Shown: in pieces, positions 1 to 8,859 of the stretch
Layout of the letters: each line of letters begins with the position of its first letter
How positions within the stretch are numbered: position 1 is the first letter of the stretch
Origin: Acidisarcina polymorpha
Lineage (GTDB): Bacteria; Acidobacteriota; Terriglobia; Terriglobales; Acidobacteriaceae
DNA: 64,000 nucleotides
Assembly (NCBI RefSeq): GCF_003330725.1
Contig: NZ_CP030840.1
Span: 868,001 to 932,000 of the forward strand
Direction of reading: 5' to 3'
The notes under the pieces: model-generated
Databases searched by the model: none
Seen by the model: only the letters and a program-made list of their open reading frames with translations
Told to the model about the DNA's origin: nothing
Made by a program: the position numbers and the translations under genes

Positions 1-369
1 TTGTGGACCCGGCAGCTGCAGGCGCTCCACAATATTTCTGGAGATGCGGCGACGTTCGTTGCACCGCATGGGAGTACAGACGGACGCTCTTTCAAGCTGG
101 GCAACAAGCCTCGAGTTCCACAGCGGTCAGAAGGACGCATGATGGAGGATACTGTTGGCGACTCCATCACCACTCGCGGCAATAGGCGATCCAATTGGAG
201 ACACCCCCATATTCATGTGCTTGAGTTGCTATGCTCAGGAGCAAGCACCATCTACAAGCCTTGTCACTTTCATACGCTCGGATGCCAGGCCAATTGATGC
301 AATCATCGCGACGGCACTCCAGACTCATATACCGATAGGCATAGCTGTGGGCGCGAGCAAGGCATAGCT
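1..369. other. Left edge, no recognisable gene
   Basis: Several short open frames overlap here on the plus strand, but none has a convincing ribosome binding site, a recognisable motif or a consistent codon pattern. The stretch may be intergenic or decayed coding DNA. Nothing can be assigned. Confidence 0.3.
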
Positions 370-762
370 GTGGGCGAGCACCAGCAAACTCTGTGTGAGT
401 CAGTTTATACGTTCGGAATCCAAGCCGAAACCGCAGGAGACTCGCTAGTAAAGTCGCTAACGGGGACCGGTTATACAGTTCGGGATGAGCAAGGTGTGCT
501 TGTGGTCATCGCATCCGATTTAACTGCCTTTCAGCAGGATTTGTTAAGACACCATTTTGGTAGCTTCTCTGTGCAGAGAGGAACGACCATGGCGGGAATC
601 GGCGCTCAGCTGACCGGAGCGCTATGGCTTAGCAGTGGACTTGCATCGGGCGTCGGCGGCTCCACGCTTTATTCCCTCTCGGCTAGTAAATACAAGCTAG
701 ATGACATCGGAGCATCTACGACGGAAGAGATAGCGAATAGGATCGTGTCATTGCCACCCTAA
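370..762 (+). CDS. Hypothetical protein, 130 aa
   Basis: The frame opens with GTG and has no clear Shine-Dalgarno sequence. The first half (about residues 1-70) looks like a small mixed alpha/beta domain. The second half has a glycine/alanine/serine-rich hydrophobic stretch (around residues 75-105, reading like GIGAQLTGALWLSSGLASG) that could be one weak membrane segment or hairpin. I do not recognise the family. It lies alone in a gene-poor, worn region, so it may be a relic rather than an expressed gene. Confidence 0.33.
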   Translation: MGEHQQTLCESVYTFGIQAETAGDSLVKSLTGTGYTVRDEQGVLVVIASDLTAFQQDLLRHHFGSFSVQRGTTMAGIGAQLTGALWLSSGLASGVGGSTLYSLSASKYKLDDIGASTTEEIANRIVSLPP

Positions 763-1141
763 GGAATGTGGATGTTCAAAGCAATATATACCAGTGGAGC
801 GTGCGAAGTGTGGTGTGTGGTGCAGCAACTCTCCTAGGCCAGGCAGAAGGTGGAGCATCGGGACAGCCCTGCTTAAGCGTCGATCGGTGAGATGTTTTGT
901 CGAAGTAGCTTGTCTTGCAGCAGGGCTCGTAGGTGCAACCATGCCACCCCGATCGAGGTTCGATGAGTGCCTACGCCTGTTCTCGTCAGTTACGGATGGC
1001 GGATTGGCTCCGAGAAGCCTGGCTTCCCCTTCCGACTGAGCTCTTGCTTCGCAACACGTGAGCAGACTATTTGACTCTGATGACCATAGTGCGCGAACCG
1101 AAAGTGGGGCATCCTACTAAGTGAGGGAGGACATTAGCAAA
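763..1141. other. Intergenic stretch, no gene seen
   Basis: Short frames on both strands (for example around 794-1039) lack start signals and recognisable protein sequence. No hairpin, tRNA or repeat was noticed. Confidence 0.3.
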
Positions 1142-1567
1142 ATGGCGGTAATGGGAACACAAGTGTTATTCATTTCTGGCTTCGGTCCCATCGATCCCGA
1201 CAGCGCTGAGAGTCGTGCGTTGTACCGGGACAGTCTGGGCATTTCTTTTATGGAGGATGCTGGCGGCTATCTCCATACGGGCGCACTTAAAGGCGCTAAA
1301 CATTTCGCGCTCTGGCCCCTTTCACAGGCAGCTCAATCCTGCTTCGGCAGCGTCTCTTGGCCTGACAGCGTTCCCGTTCCGCAGGCATGGCTGGAATTCG
1401 AGGTGGACAACGTTGAGAAAGCTACAGAGGATCTGGAATCGCGGGGCTATCAGATGCTAATCAAGAACAAAACGGAACCATGGGGTCAGACGGTAAGCCG
1501 ATTTCTCTCCCCGGAAGGCCTCTTGGTCGGTCTAACGCTAACGCCTGCATTGCGAGAAGACGACTGA
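1142..1567 (+). CDS. VOC-fold (glyoxalase/bleomycin resistance-like) protein
   Basis: A 141-residue protein with the layout of one vicinal-oxygen-chelate module: an early beta strand, a 'LYRDSLGISF' helix segment typical of these proteins (residues about 25-35), then strands ending in 'SPEGLLVGLTLTP'. The family includes glyoxalases, extradiol dioxygenases and drug-binding proteins; metal ligands cannot be assigned with certainty, so the substrate is unknown. I chose ATG 1142 because GAGGGAGG at 1123-1130 lies at a good distance before it; an in-frame GTG at 1121 would place that signal inside the gene. It stands alone with no obvious operon partner and is probably cytoplasmic. Confidence 0.75.
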   Translation: MAVMGTQVLFISGFGPIDPDSAESRALYRDSLGISFMEDAGGYLHTGALKGAKHFALWPLSQAAQSCFGSVSWPDSVPVPQAWLEFEVDNVEKATEDLESRGYQMLIKNKTEPWGQTVSRFLSPEGLLVGLTLTPALREDD

Positions 1568-1869
1568 TCCTCTGTGGGAGAGGGGATGGTTTCGGTTGGC
1601 GCCCAATCGCCGAAGCACTCATCGACAATAATCACGATGAACACTTCCTTCGGGCCGGAGAGGTGGGGCAGCGAGCGGAAAAGACATGATGGGCCTGTCT
1701 GAATGCGTGATCCTGCAAGAGAAATCTGGTTGCGGAGTTGGGCTGTCTGTCGGTCAGGCTTTCTGGCAAGTCCGATGAGACGACGACAACTAGCTCTGCG
1801 ACACGACGCCACATATTTCTAAGTGACAGGCCCCGTACATTAGGGGTGGTTGGGGCAGTGTTCGACTTC

Positions 1870-2130
1870 GCGGGAAGATTGCGAAACCGGTCGATTCCCT
1901 TAGAAGTGACGACCCATACATCGCCCTCCTTGTCCTGATAAAAGTGCTGCACTGCATCGCTTGAAAGGCCATCCGAACTACCAAAGTGATCTGCTTCCCC
2001 GTTGTAGACCCGGTAGATGCCTTGGCCCACTGTCCCAACCCAGAGCGCTTTGTTCGATCGAGAAACAACGAAGAGAACAACAGGGTTTCTGGATCGATTG
2101 GTTTTTCCAACGACAGCTCGGTACTGAAAG
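1870..2130 (-). pseudogene. Relic of a two-component-regulator propeller sensor
   Basis: On the minus strand one frame reads LWVGTVGQGIYRVYNG, then HFGSSDGLSSDAV, then DKEGDVWVVTSKGIDRFR. This is the repeat pattern of the 'two component regulator propeller' (Reg_prop) blades found in large hybrid sensor kinases: 'lWvGT.gGl.r', 'GLssd.V', 'D..G.lWvgT..Gl.rf'. Only about one and a half blades survive. There is no kinase domain, signal peptide or plausible start, and the sequence loses identity after FRNLP. It is best read as a fragment of a much longer (about 1000-residue) gene that has been lost. Confidence 0.5.
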
Positions 2131-2221
2131 ACACAGTAATTCTTGAGGGGCAGTAAAACTTGTGCAGCTGAATGTTACTTGTTTTTCGGAAATAGCTGCT
2201 CTAAGGGCTTTCCGATACTCT

Positions 2222-2840
2222 TCACTGACGCCAACCAAACCGGTCCGGCTCGCTAAAAGTTGGCCCGGAGTAGCGATGGCTTAACGCGTGCACGTCGCAT
2301 CCTTGCCTTGCCATCCGCTTCCGCCCGAACCGAGTCGATAGCTCTTTCCTCATAGCCGCCAACCTTTCCGTGGCTAACCGGTCCTTGCGCGCTATCCGGG
2401 GAGCGACCAACGGAGGTGTCACCGCCATCAAGACCGCCCCGAACGCGATGCAACCCATTAGCGCGATCCAGAGAACAGGCCGAGCGATTGGATTGGTTAT
2501 GGAGAATGCTCGTCCCGTTAAACCCGCCGACCAGCGCCAAGACAAGGACCGCCAATGTCGCGATAACGATTACAATCCCCGCGTAAGAGTTGGCTATTCC
2601 GTCGTCGGAGGGCCACATGGCCTGACTGGCACACATCCCGAGGAAAGAGCCAACTGTGGCTGCGACGACAACGCTGAGCCACCGCCGATTTGCGACGAGT
2701 GTCGCGAAGAGCGCCATCAGTGCAATCAGCCCAAGAAGTATCCAGCGGGAAAACTCCAAACTTTGCTCGCGGGACACCGGCCACCAGCACCAGGCCGAGC
2801 CTACCGCGGTCAAAGCAATCACGACATTATCTCGCGTCAT
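2222..2840 (-). pseudogene. Frameshifted polytopic membrane protein
   Basis: The first part, from ATG 2840, encodes about four hydrophobic segments (such as WILLGLIALMALFATLVA and GIVIVIATLAVLVLALVGG) and then turns into low-quality sequence. The next minus-strand frame picks up exactly there with another good membrane segment (VLWIALMGCIAFGAVLMAV), a basic helix (RKDRLATERLAAMRKEL) and a tail containing RYSGPTFSEPD. The two frames join near the AAA run at 2520-2522 (plus-strand numbering); one extra base there would explain the break. Together they make a single membrane protein of about 200 residues. The family is not identified, though the tail resembles conserved hypothetical membrane proteins. 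A sequencing error at the homopolymer is the alternative. Confidence 0.55.
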
Positions 2841-3039
2841 GAGCGTTACTCAAGCGCAAGATAGCAGACATCACCATGAATCTCTGTAACGAGCAGAAGG
2901 CGCTCAGCGCTTCAACTATCGACAAAATGATGAACGGGCGGAAAACCAGAAAACAGCTGATCGGCGACTAAGAGCAGACGCAACGAGGCTCGCGATCGTT
3001 GCCTGTTGCTGTCGATGTTCCGCCATGCATCTCACCGCC

Positions 3040-3515
3040 TCAACGCTGGAAGTTAATTTCGACACATACAGGTGCGGTAACAGCGTTCCCCCCGAGATTG
3101 GCTGGCTTAAATCGATATTATTTGACAGCACTAATGGCATTTTCGTCGAAAGCGGGCCCAAGTGAACGTGCGACATGCACCTGTTGCGGCATCCCGTTAG
3201 TGTCCAGGGGCAAAGCAACGGTCACGATTCCGGAGAATTCCCGATCAGGGATCCCTAAGGGAAATTTAGGGGCCACTGAGTGAATGACTTTTGGCGGAGA
3301 AATGGAACCCACGTCTGGCTGTTGAACCTTTAAATCCGAGATCAAGGTTGAATGATAATCGTGGGAATCCAAGAAGCTCGGTGGCAATCATCTAAAGGCG
3401 ATTGAGCCTGGAGGGTGGCATTGTCCAAACAGCTCAGCAGAAAGGCGAGTGTCATTCCCAGCAGTGCGACATTCCGCGGACGTCTCAAACTCAAAGCGGA
3501 GTGAAAGTTCGGCAT
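3040..3515 (-). pseudogene. Secreted TonB C-terminal-domain protein, broken
   Basis: Reading leftward from ATG 3515 gives a signal peptide (SLRRPRNVALLGMTLAFLL, ending near LQAQ). A frame change near 3385-3390 leads into a TonB_C domain: SPPKVIHSVAPKFPLG, then GIVTVALPLDTNGMPQQVHV, then DENAISAVK. A TAA at 3118-3120 interrupts it where the family has CAA (Gln), and the same frame continues after the stop as YRFKPANLGG, then CVEINFQR, ending at a real stop at 3040-3042. So there is one frameshift plus one nonsense codon in an otherwise well-preserved gene. Such stand-alone TonB_C proteins are common in Acidobacteria, often fused to M56/BlaR1 domains; another copy lies at 33039-33728. Confidence 0.7.
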
Positions 3516-3577
3516 AGGGTGTTAAGCCCTGTTCTCGACAGCTGACATAAAACTACGTGAATACTAGGGAACTCGCT

Positions 3578-3652
3578 CTATTCGCTGCGCAACGACTTCA
3601 CGGGTTCGGTGGCGGCTGCACGGCGGGCCGGGATCCAGGCTGACCTATCTGC
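3578..3652 (-). pseudogene. Tail relic of a MacB-like ABC transporter permease
   Basis: The minus strand reads AWIPARRAAATEPVKSLRSE followed by a stop at 3578-3580. This is the characteristic last segment of MacB/FtsX-family permeases ('A.w.PArRAa..dPv.aLR.E' at the carboxyl end). Upstream, where the last membrane helices should be, no matching sequence was found, so only the extreme C-terminus remains. The motif is short but highly diagnostic. Confidence 0.45.
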
Positions 3653-3750
3653 ATTCGACGAATCCAGCGCAAGTGCTTAGAAACACGAGACCGGTTGATC
3701 GTCGGCGTACGGTTTATAACGATTGGCGTGAGAACCCCCACTTCCTAGAG

Positions 3751-4263
3751 TTAGTCTTCATCCAGTTCGAAGAACAACTTAGAAAGACTGACCCATATCG
3801 CAGTGTTGGGAACCTCGAGCCTCTCGCTGGCAATCCAGGATGAGCCGACACACTGACGCCCAGTCCTTGACCCTGGATCAATAATCCATACTGCCGGCGT
3901 TCCCATGTTTAGGTAATCTGCGGGTCGTATTTGAGTGTCTGTGTAGGTGTCGTCTGTCGAAAGGATTTCAACGATGAGGATCGGCGGATCGACAATGATC
4001 TCAGGCTGAGGACCGCGCGGCACCAGCATGACATCAGGAATTCTCACTCGCGTTGAAGACACCTGAACGCGTTGCTCGGTGGCAACCTTCACCGACCAAA
4101 TCTTTTCCTGGGAGTGGAACCAGCTTGCCAGGAGCGCTTGTATTCGTGCTTGGTCCCACTTCCCCACATTTCGCTCCAACAACTCGCCGTCTACAAACTC
4201 ATGATCAGGACGATAGTGCGCGTGCATGTATTCAAGCAACGAGATGTGTGTTGCGGCTGCCAT
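3751..4263 (-). CDS. Uma2-family (DUF820) putative endonuclease
   Basis: A 170-residue protein of the Uma2 family, a PD-(D/E)xK nuclease-like fold common in cyanobacteria and Acidobacteria with no firmly known role. Visible hallmarks are an N-terminal 'LEYMHAHYRPDHEFVDGEL', the active-site region 'RIPDVMLV' followed by 'ILIVEILSTDD', and 'DYLNMGTPAVWIIDP' near residue 130. The usual Lys after the second acidic residue is not obvious (TQIR in its place), so activity is uncertain. I chose ATG 4263 because GGAG stands about seven bases before it; an ATG ten codons upstream has no such signal. Flanked by relics and a recombinase gene; not part of an operon. Confidence 0.85.
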   Translation of the reverse strand: MAAATHISLLEYMHAHYRPDHEFVDGELLERNVGKWDQARIQALLASWFHSQEKIWSVKVATEQRVQVSSTRVRIPDVMLVPRGPQPEIIVDPPILIVEILSTDDTYTDTQIRPADYLNMGTPAVWIIDPGSRTGRQCVGSSWIASERLEVPNTAIWVSLSKLFFELDED

Positions 4264-4305
4264 TCTCTCGCTCCGGTGCGGCAAGTTTACCATCAGAAAA
4301 CTTCT

Positions 4306-5136
4306 TTATTGGGGTTTGCAGTAGAGCTTCCTACAAACCCAGGTGTCATTGACGGCGACCGCAATCTTTTGCTCCGATCCTAGGTAGCGTTCGGTGGTCT
4401 GGATCGACGAGTGGCCGAGCAGGAACTTGATCTGCTCAAGATCGCCGCCCGACTTGCGGCACAACTTCGCACAGGTACGGCGCAGGTCATGGGCGCCGAA
4501 GTTTGGAATGCCGATCTCCTTGGCACACCGTTCGACGACCGACCAGACCGACCAATCGCCGAGTGCCACCTTGCCCGGCTTGCCGGACTTCGAGACCGAC
4601 CGGAGCAGAGGCCCATCCTGAATGTCAGCGGCCGCGGTCCAGCGGTCGATGCTCTGCTTCACCCCGAAGGGCACGGTCACCGTACGGACGCGCCTTCCCT
4701 TCCCCACCAGGTCACCGATTACCGCCCGGCCCTCGCGCTCAACGATGTTCTCAAACTGGAGCACGGCCAGCTCCTGACGGCGTAGTCCGCAGCCGAGCAG
4801 GAGGGCCAGAAGAGCATGGTCGCGCTTGCCGATCAGCTTCTCCTGGTCAGGCACCGCGAGCAGCTCTTTCGCCTGGTCCCGGCTGAGCCAGTTTCCCGTC
4901 CGGGTCCCCTGCTGGCGAACATTGGGGACATCGGTGATCGAAGCCGCGGTCTCAGAGTCGAGGATCGCATTGCGCCGGGCCTCGGCGGCCAGCTGGCGGA
5001 TCCCCGAGAGCTGGACATTAATCGTAGACGCCGAGAGACCCCGCTCGACGAGCTGGGCCCGGTAAGCGACCAGGCTCGAGCGCGAGAGCGGTTCTTCGAT
5101 CAAATCCAGAAACTTTCCCAGCTCGTCGAAGGCCAC
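4306..5136 (-). CDS. Tyrosine recombinase / site-specific integrase
   Basis: A XerD-like tyrosine recombinase. An N-terminal SAM-like core-binding domain (about residues 1-75, with 'LSRSSLVAYRAQLVERGLS') precedes the catalytic domain. The catalytic residues are visible: Arg in CGLRRQEL, His-x-x-Arg in HDLRRTC, His in LLGHSSIQTTERY, with that Tyr as nucleophile. It starts at GTG 5136, but a better N-terminus exists in the next frame from ATG 5288 (MTSNQLPLVSRLAPLEPGKG), separated by a frame change between about 5137 and 5180. So either it is a shortened but functional enzyme or an early decayed one. Two more degraded relatives lie at 11480-12361 and 18530-18833, so this family has visited the locus several times. 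No integron cassette array or att repeat was recognised. Confidence 0.8.
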   Translation of the reverse strand: MAFDELGKFLDLIEEPLSRSSLVAYRAQLVERGLSASTINVQLSGIRQLAAEARRNAILDSETAASITDVPNVRQQGTRTGNWLSRDQAKELLAVPDQEKLIGKRDHALLALLLGCGLRRQELAVLQFENIVEREGRAVIGDLVGKGRRVRTVTVPFGVKQSIDRWTAAADIQDGPLLRSVSKSGKPGKVALGDWSVWSVVERCAKEIGIPNFGAHDLRRTCAKLCRKSGGDLEQIKFLLGHSSIQTTERYLGSEQKIAVAVNDTWVCRKLYCKPQ

Positions 5137-5288
5137 ACCCGGCTGTAACAGCGCTGCAGAGACCGCGGGCCCAGATCGAGCTCAACCCGCAGCGGCAGAA
5201 GAACACCCGCTGCCGGGAACGTCCGACTTCCTTTCCCGGGCTCGAGAGGGGCTAGCCGGGAGACAAGGGGGAGCTGGTTTGAGGTCAT

Positions 5289-5856
5289 GGTCCGGCCAGC
5301 CGGCTGCGGGAACCCCTGGCAGGGTCGAAACCGAGCTGGCCGAGGCAAAAGCTGGAATTCTGCCATGAAAGCAGTATCGCCAATGACAATAGGCATTGTC
5401 GTGGGTAATTTCAGTGACTACTGTGCAGCCTCCGTGGGCACTCATGGAGTATCATGTTTCCCAGTGGGAGAGCGACTAATTGCTTATTCATCAATAGCTT
5501 ATGCCCTTCCCGCGCAGCTGGCTCCCGCGAATCCGCTCGATCGTAGTAGCAGTCGAAGACTGTCCCGCAGAGCATTTGGATCGTGAGGCGATTGCTTAAG
5601 TCTTTGCCCTCAAGCGCCGCGCAGCCCTCTCGCTGATGAAAGAGATTGGCCCTATTCGGCTCCGCACCGGTCGTGGGTTCTGCCAGGCGAGAAGCTAATC
5701 CTCTTCCTCCAAGCCCAGGCCAAGGAGGCGGAGGTCGAGCCGGCCCGCAAAGAACGCTTGACCCATGTCCTTGCTCGTTGCTGACACTTCCCTGCACTCA
5801 ATGGCTTGGCCGGCTGAGGATTCGAAAATGCATCCCACCATTGAGGAGAATCCATC
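5289..5856. other. Intergenic stretch before the CsbD gene
   Basis: No convincing gene. It holds one copy of the hairpin repeat (5379-5408, listed separately). Short frames on both strands have no recognisable sequence. Confidence 0.35.
5379..5408. repeat. 30-bp hairpin repeat, copy 1
   Basis: A palindromic element with stem ATGACAAT / ATTGTCGT around the loop AGGC, followed by GGGTAA. It matches 25 of 30 positions in a second copy at 15931-15960. One stem pair differs in both arms in a compensating way (T-A here, C-G there), which suggests the hairpin or dyad itself is conserved. Confidence 0.55.
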
Positions 5857-6183
5857 ATGAAAACACTCGCTTGGATCATTGCCGGTGTCGGCCTCGGTTT
5901 GGCCGCCTATTTTGTTTTGAACCAACCTGGTCCGCAGTTTGCGACCGGCTATGACGATATTGAAGATGCAGCAGGGAAGACCGCGTTCTGGGGATCTAAG
6001 CAGAGAGTCAAGGGGATCGGCCGGGGTTTGCGCGGAAAGCTGAAAGAAGGTGTGGGTCGTGCCACCGGCGATGAGCAGCTCGAAACTGAGGGTGTTGTGG
6101 ATCAAGTCGCGGGACCCGTCCAAGACGCAGCTGGTCAAGCTGCTCATGCTGTCGCGGACACCATTCACGAACTCAATCGCTGA
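5857..6183 (+). CDS. CsbD-family stress protein with membrane anchor
   Basis: A 108-residue protein. An N-terminal hydrophobic segment (MKTLAWIIAGVGLGLAAYFVL) should anchor it in the inner membrane or act as a signal peptide. The rest is a CsbD-like domain: 'QRVKGIGRGLRGKLKEGVGRATGDEQL' around residues 48-75, then alanine/valine-rich amphipathic helix repeats. CsbD proteins are small general-stress proteins of unclear biochemistry; a membrane-anchored version is common in Acidobacteria. The start is firm: GAGGAG at 5843-5848 sits eight bases before the ATG. It is monocistronic and converges on the next gene across a shared terminator. Confidence 0.85.
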   Translation: MKTLAWIIAGVGLGLAAYFVLNQPGPQFATGYDDIEDAAGKTAFWGSKQRVKGIGRGLRGKLKEGVGRATGDEQLETEGVVDQVAGPVQDAAGQAAHAVADTIHELNR

Positions 6184-6350
6184 GCACCGGGTAGAGATGG
6201 CTGACCCATCGAACTTCCTCAGCCCAGAGGAAGAATGGGATGGCTATCTTGTTCCACGAACGACAGCCACTGCCGCGTTACTGAGGTATTCGGAAGCCAA
6301 GATGCATTTAACGTTCTGACTCATTCTCCGGAATTCTTCGAGCAATAGAA

Positions 6351-6373
6351 AAGGCGCCCACTTGGGGCGCCTT
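6351..6373. terminator. Bidirectional hairpin terminator
   Basis: A perfect nine-base stem AAGGCGCCC / GGGCGCCTT with a five-base loop. It sits between the converging CsbD gene and the beta-helix protein gene and is preceded by AATAGAAA (an A/T-rich side for the minus-strand transcript). It fits a shared terminator. Confidence 0.7.
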
Positions 6374-6397
6374 CTGGGAAGCAACTGCAGGCTTAAG

Positions 6398-8704
6398 TTA
6401 TTGAATTACTCGCACGGCAAATGTCGGTGTGCTGTTAGGAGTTATGGGGGAGCCGGTGGTATTGCAGACCGGAACGGTTACGGTTCCCGCCCCCGGAACG
6501 CCTGATTGCAATGCGGCCGCGTAGACCCCAGCGCTGGCATTGGTCGAGAGTACCTGTCCTAGAATTTGCGAGCGTGCGCGAACTGGTATGGTGGCCCCTA
6601 TATCGTGACCCTTGCCTGCAAACGTGGTGGAATTAACAAAATAGTCATTGGCGACGGTTGGGCCGTCGAACGCCACATTGGCGGTCGTAGCTATAGCTAT
6701 CTGCGCCGTCCCGGTTGTTCCGCACCCAGAGACGCACACACCGGAGATATTTCCATAATCCGAGGTGAACGCTGTTCGGACGGATCCGTTAGGCTGGATG
6801 ACCGCCAGTTCATTGGCCGCAGTACCCAGAGTGGAGTTGGTAAAGGAAGTCGGCTGGCTATCCAGCGAGCTGATGTACGCCGTATCCCAATGAAGCCCTA
6901 TATTCAGCGGAGTAAGGGAGTTAGGCGTTGCAGTAACAGTCTCCCCAAGCTGAAGCTGTGGAACCGTAGCCGTCAGGCTTTTGCAGGTCCCGGCTGGAAT
7001 TGGTGCACTTGAAAGCGCCGTCGTAGTGCCTCTCAGCGGCATTGAGTTTTGCAAGACAAGCGGAGTCCATGGATACCACACTCCGTTACCTTGGTTGCGA
7101 TACCAGACTTTATTCATCCCAACATTGAAGGACGCCTGGGCGAATATCTGGGTGCGATATCCACTGGGAACGCTTACGCCGGAACACAAAACCTGCAGTT
7201 GATAGAGCAGTGTGTTACCGGTTGGGACCGTTATCGCTGGACCGTTTATCGGCGAAGCGCCTTCAAAAAATCCGCATCCTGGCCCAGTATTGAGATCGAA
7301 TCCACTACCCAGCGGGGCCGCCTGAAGGGATTGAATTCCCACGTTTGTTACGTTAGGGATGAACGTAGGCTGAAACCCGCCAGCATCTAGAAAGTGCTCG
7401 ACGGCCGCACCAGGCGCTATAGAATTAGGGGTGGTCTCTGGACCCCAGTTGAAATCTCCATTGAAGGTGAAGATATTGGAGGAATTGGTTAGGTCGAATA
7501 AGTAACCTCCGGTTCCGTTATCCTCTCCAGTGAAATGGAGCTCGTTTAAGTAGAACTCCGCATTTCCGCTCATCATGAAGACGGTTGACCCGGCACCACC
7601 CTTGTTTACGGTCGCTCGAAACGTGGTGTTGTACATGTAAACCCCACTCTCCCAGGAGAAGGCCGTTTGTGCGCCAGTGGGATTTGCACCAATATCCATG
7701 AACCGGTTGTAGCCAAATGACGCGGTAGGTAGATACGGAGATGTGGGTGACGCCGTAAACCTCCACCCGATTTTGCAGCCATAGAGGGTCGATACGTTAT
7801 CGAATTCATTTCTCTCGGTCCACCACCACAAGTCGTGCATGTGGACACATGCACCGCCAGAGCCCGCGCCATCCAAGTTGACATTGCGAACTACTAGACC
7901 CTGCGCGTCCTTAGTGTAGAGAATGTCCTGCCCTGCCGCGCCGGTTCCCGTGATTGTGAAGTCCCGGAACGTGGTATTTTGCCCCGACGTGGAGTGTGGA
8001 TTAGGTCCCCCGGTGGGGTTGCCAGGGCAGCTCATCCCGCCAGGGCAGCCAGCCGATGAGTCGAACGTTAGACAAGCCGAGCCAGCGGATGGCTCGCAGG
8101 TGAAGCTGCTGGCGTTCGTTCCCTGTCCAATGATACTGGTGCCGGGCCCGACGACGACGCCTGTCGACCACGTCGCCATTGACGGTTCTTCGCTCGTGTT
8201 CGGCACGATAATCCAAGCACCCCTGTAGCCGACAGAGTTAACAGGAACGGTCGCCTGGCATGCGTTGATCTTGGCTCCTATATCCGCGCCGGGACAATGG
8301 TCCGCATAGTAAATACCGCCAATGTTTGGCGCAGCTAGCGGTCCCGTCAGCGTTCCCCCAGTAAACGGCAAATATGCGCCGGCCGAACCTTGAACCATGA
8401 GCAGCCACGCGCTCGGCGAAGATACTGGAATTTTGTCAATGTTTCCGGATACGCTCGATGCATAGAGTGCACCTAGGTAGGTAATGTACTGGCCCTTGCT
8501 GTAAACCGTGGTGGACTGCCAAGGACCTTGAAACTCATTCTGCAGAGCGCCTATAGCCCTATCGATAATGCCAAAATTCCCGTTGGCCTGGATGCTCCAG
8601 TTCAATTCTCCATAAGGGGGCAGCACGAGGTTGATGTTTGGCGTATAGCTTTGCGCGGTCGCAAATAGTGGCCACAGAAATACAAACAAGAGGAGCTTTC
8701 GCAT
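6398..8704 (-). CDS. Secreted beta-helix / tail-spike-like protein, 768 aa
   Basis: An N-terminal signal peptide (MRKLLLFVFLWPLFATAQS) directs export. Residues about 20-60 (NINLVLPPYGELNWSIQAN and 'NFGIIDRAIGALQ') and 'YLPFTGGTLTGPL' near residue 110 match the connector motifs of phage tail-fibre and tail-spike proteins. The middle (about 165-430) has a right-handed beta-helix look: 'GTSIIGQGT', 'NTTFRDFTITGTG', 'DAQGLVVRNVNLDG', as in pectate-lyase-superfamily folds. The C-terminal third is a serine/threonine/glycine-rich region. No catalytic residues can be assigned, so a structural or carbohydrate-binding role is as likely as an enzyme. The start is supported by AAAGGA seven bases upstream. 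It is a lone gene without phage neighbours, so it is probably a bacterial surface protein, not a prophage piece. Confidence 0.8.
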   Translation of the reverse strand: MRKLLLFVFLWPLFATAQSYTPNINLVLPPYGELNWSIQANGNFGIIDRAIGALQNEFQGPWQSTTVYSKGQYITYLGALYASSVSGNIDKIPVSSPSAWLLMVQGSAGAYLPFTGGTLTGPLAAPNIGGIYYADHCPGADIGAKINACQATVPVNSVGYRGAWIIVPNTSEEPSMATWSTGVVVGPGTSIIGQGTNASSFTCEPSAGSACLTFDSSAGCPGGMSCPGNPTGGPNPHSTSGQNTTFRDFTITGTGAAGQDILYTKDAQGLVVRNVNLDGAGSGGACVHMHDLWWWTERNEFDNVSTLYGCKIGWRFTASPTSPYLPTASFGYNRFMDIGANPTGAQTAFSWESGVYMYNTTFRATVNKGGAGSTVFMMSGNAEFYLNELHFTGEDNGTGGYLFDLTNSSNIFTFNGDFNWGPETTPNSIAPGAAVEHFLDAGGFQPTFIPNVTNVGIQSLQAAPLGSGFDLNTGPGCGFFEGASPINGPAITVPTGNTLLYQLQVLCSGVSVPSGYRTQIFAQASFNVGMNKVWYRNQGNGVWYPWTPLVLQNSMPLRGTTTALSSAPIPAGTCKSLTATVPQLQLGETVTATPNSLTPLNIGLHWDTAYISSLDSQPTSFTNSTLGTAANELAVIQPNGSVRTAFTSDYGNISGVCVSGCGTTGTAQIAIATTANVAFDGPTVANDYFVNSTTFAGKGHDIGATIPVRARSQILGQVLSTNASAGVYAAALQSGVPGAGTVTVPVCNTTGSPITPNSTPTFAVRVIQ

Positions 8705-8859
8705 GTAGGTCCTTTGCGGTGGAAGGGCCGTAATCCGGCTTTCGCGCTTTTTTTTGTTGTTGAATTTAGATACATGCCCCGCAGAGCGAAGTTACCGGAA
8801 ATCCCGTGTTTGAGGGTCGAACCGATTCAAACCAGGCAGCCACAGATGGATTTAGATGA

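Noticed and set aside
6197-6319. 40-codon frame after the CsbD gene
   Set aside because: Weak start signal and no recognised sequence; too short to support.
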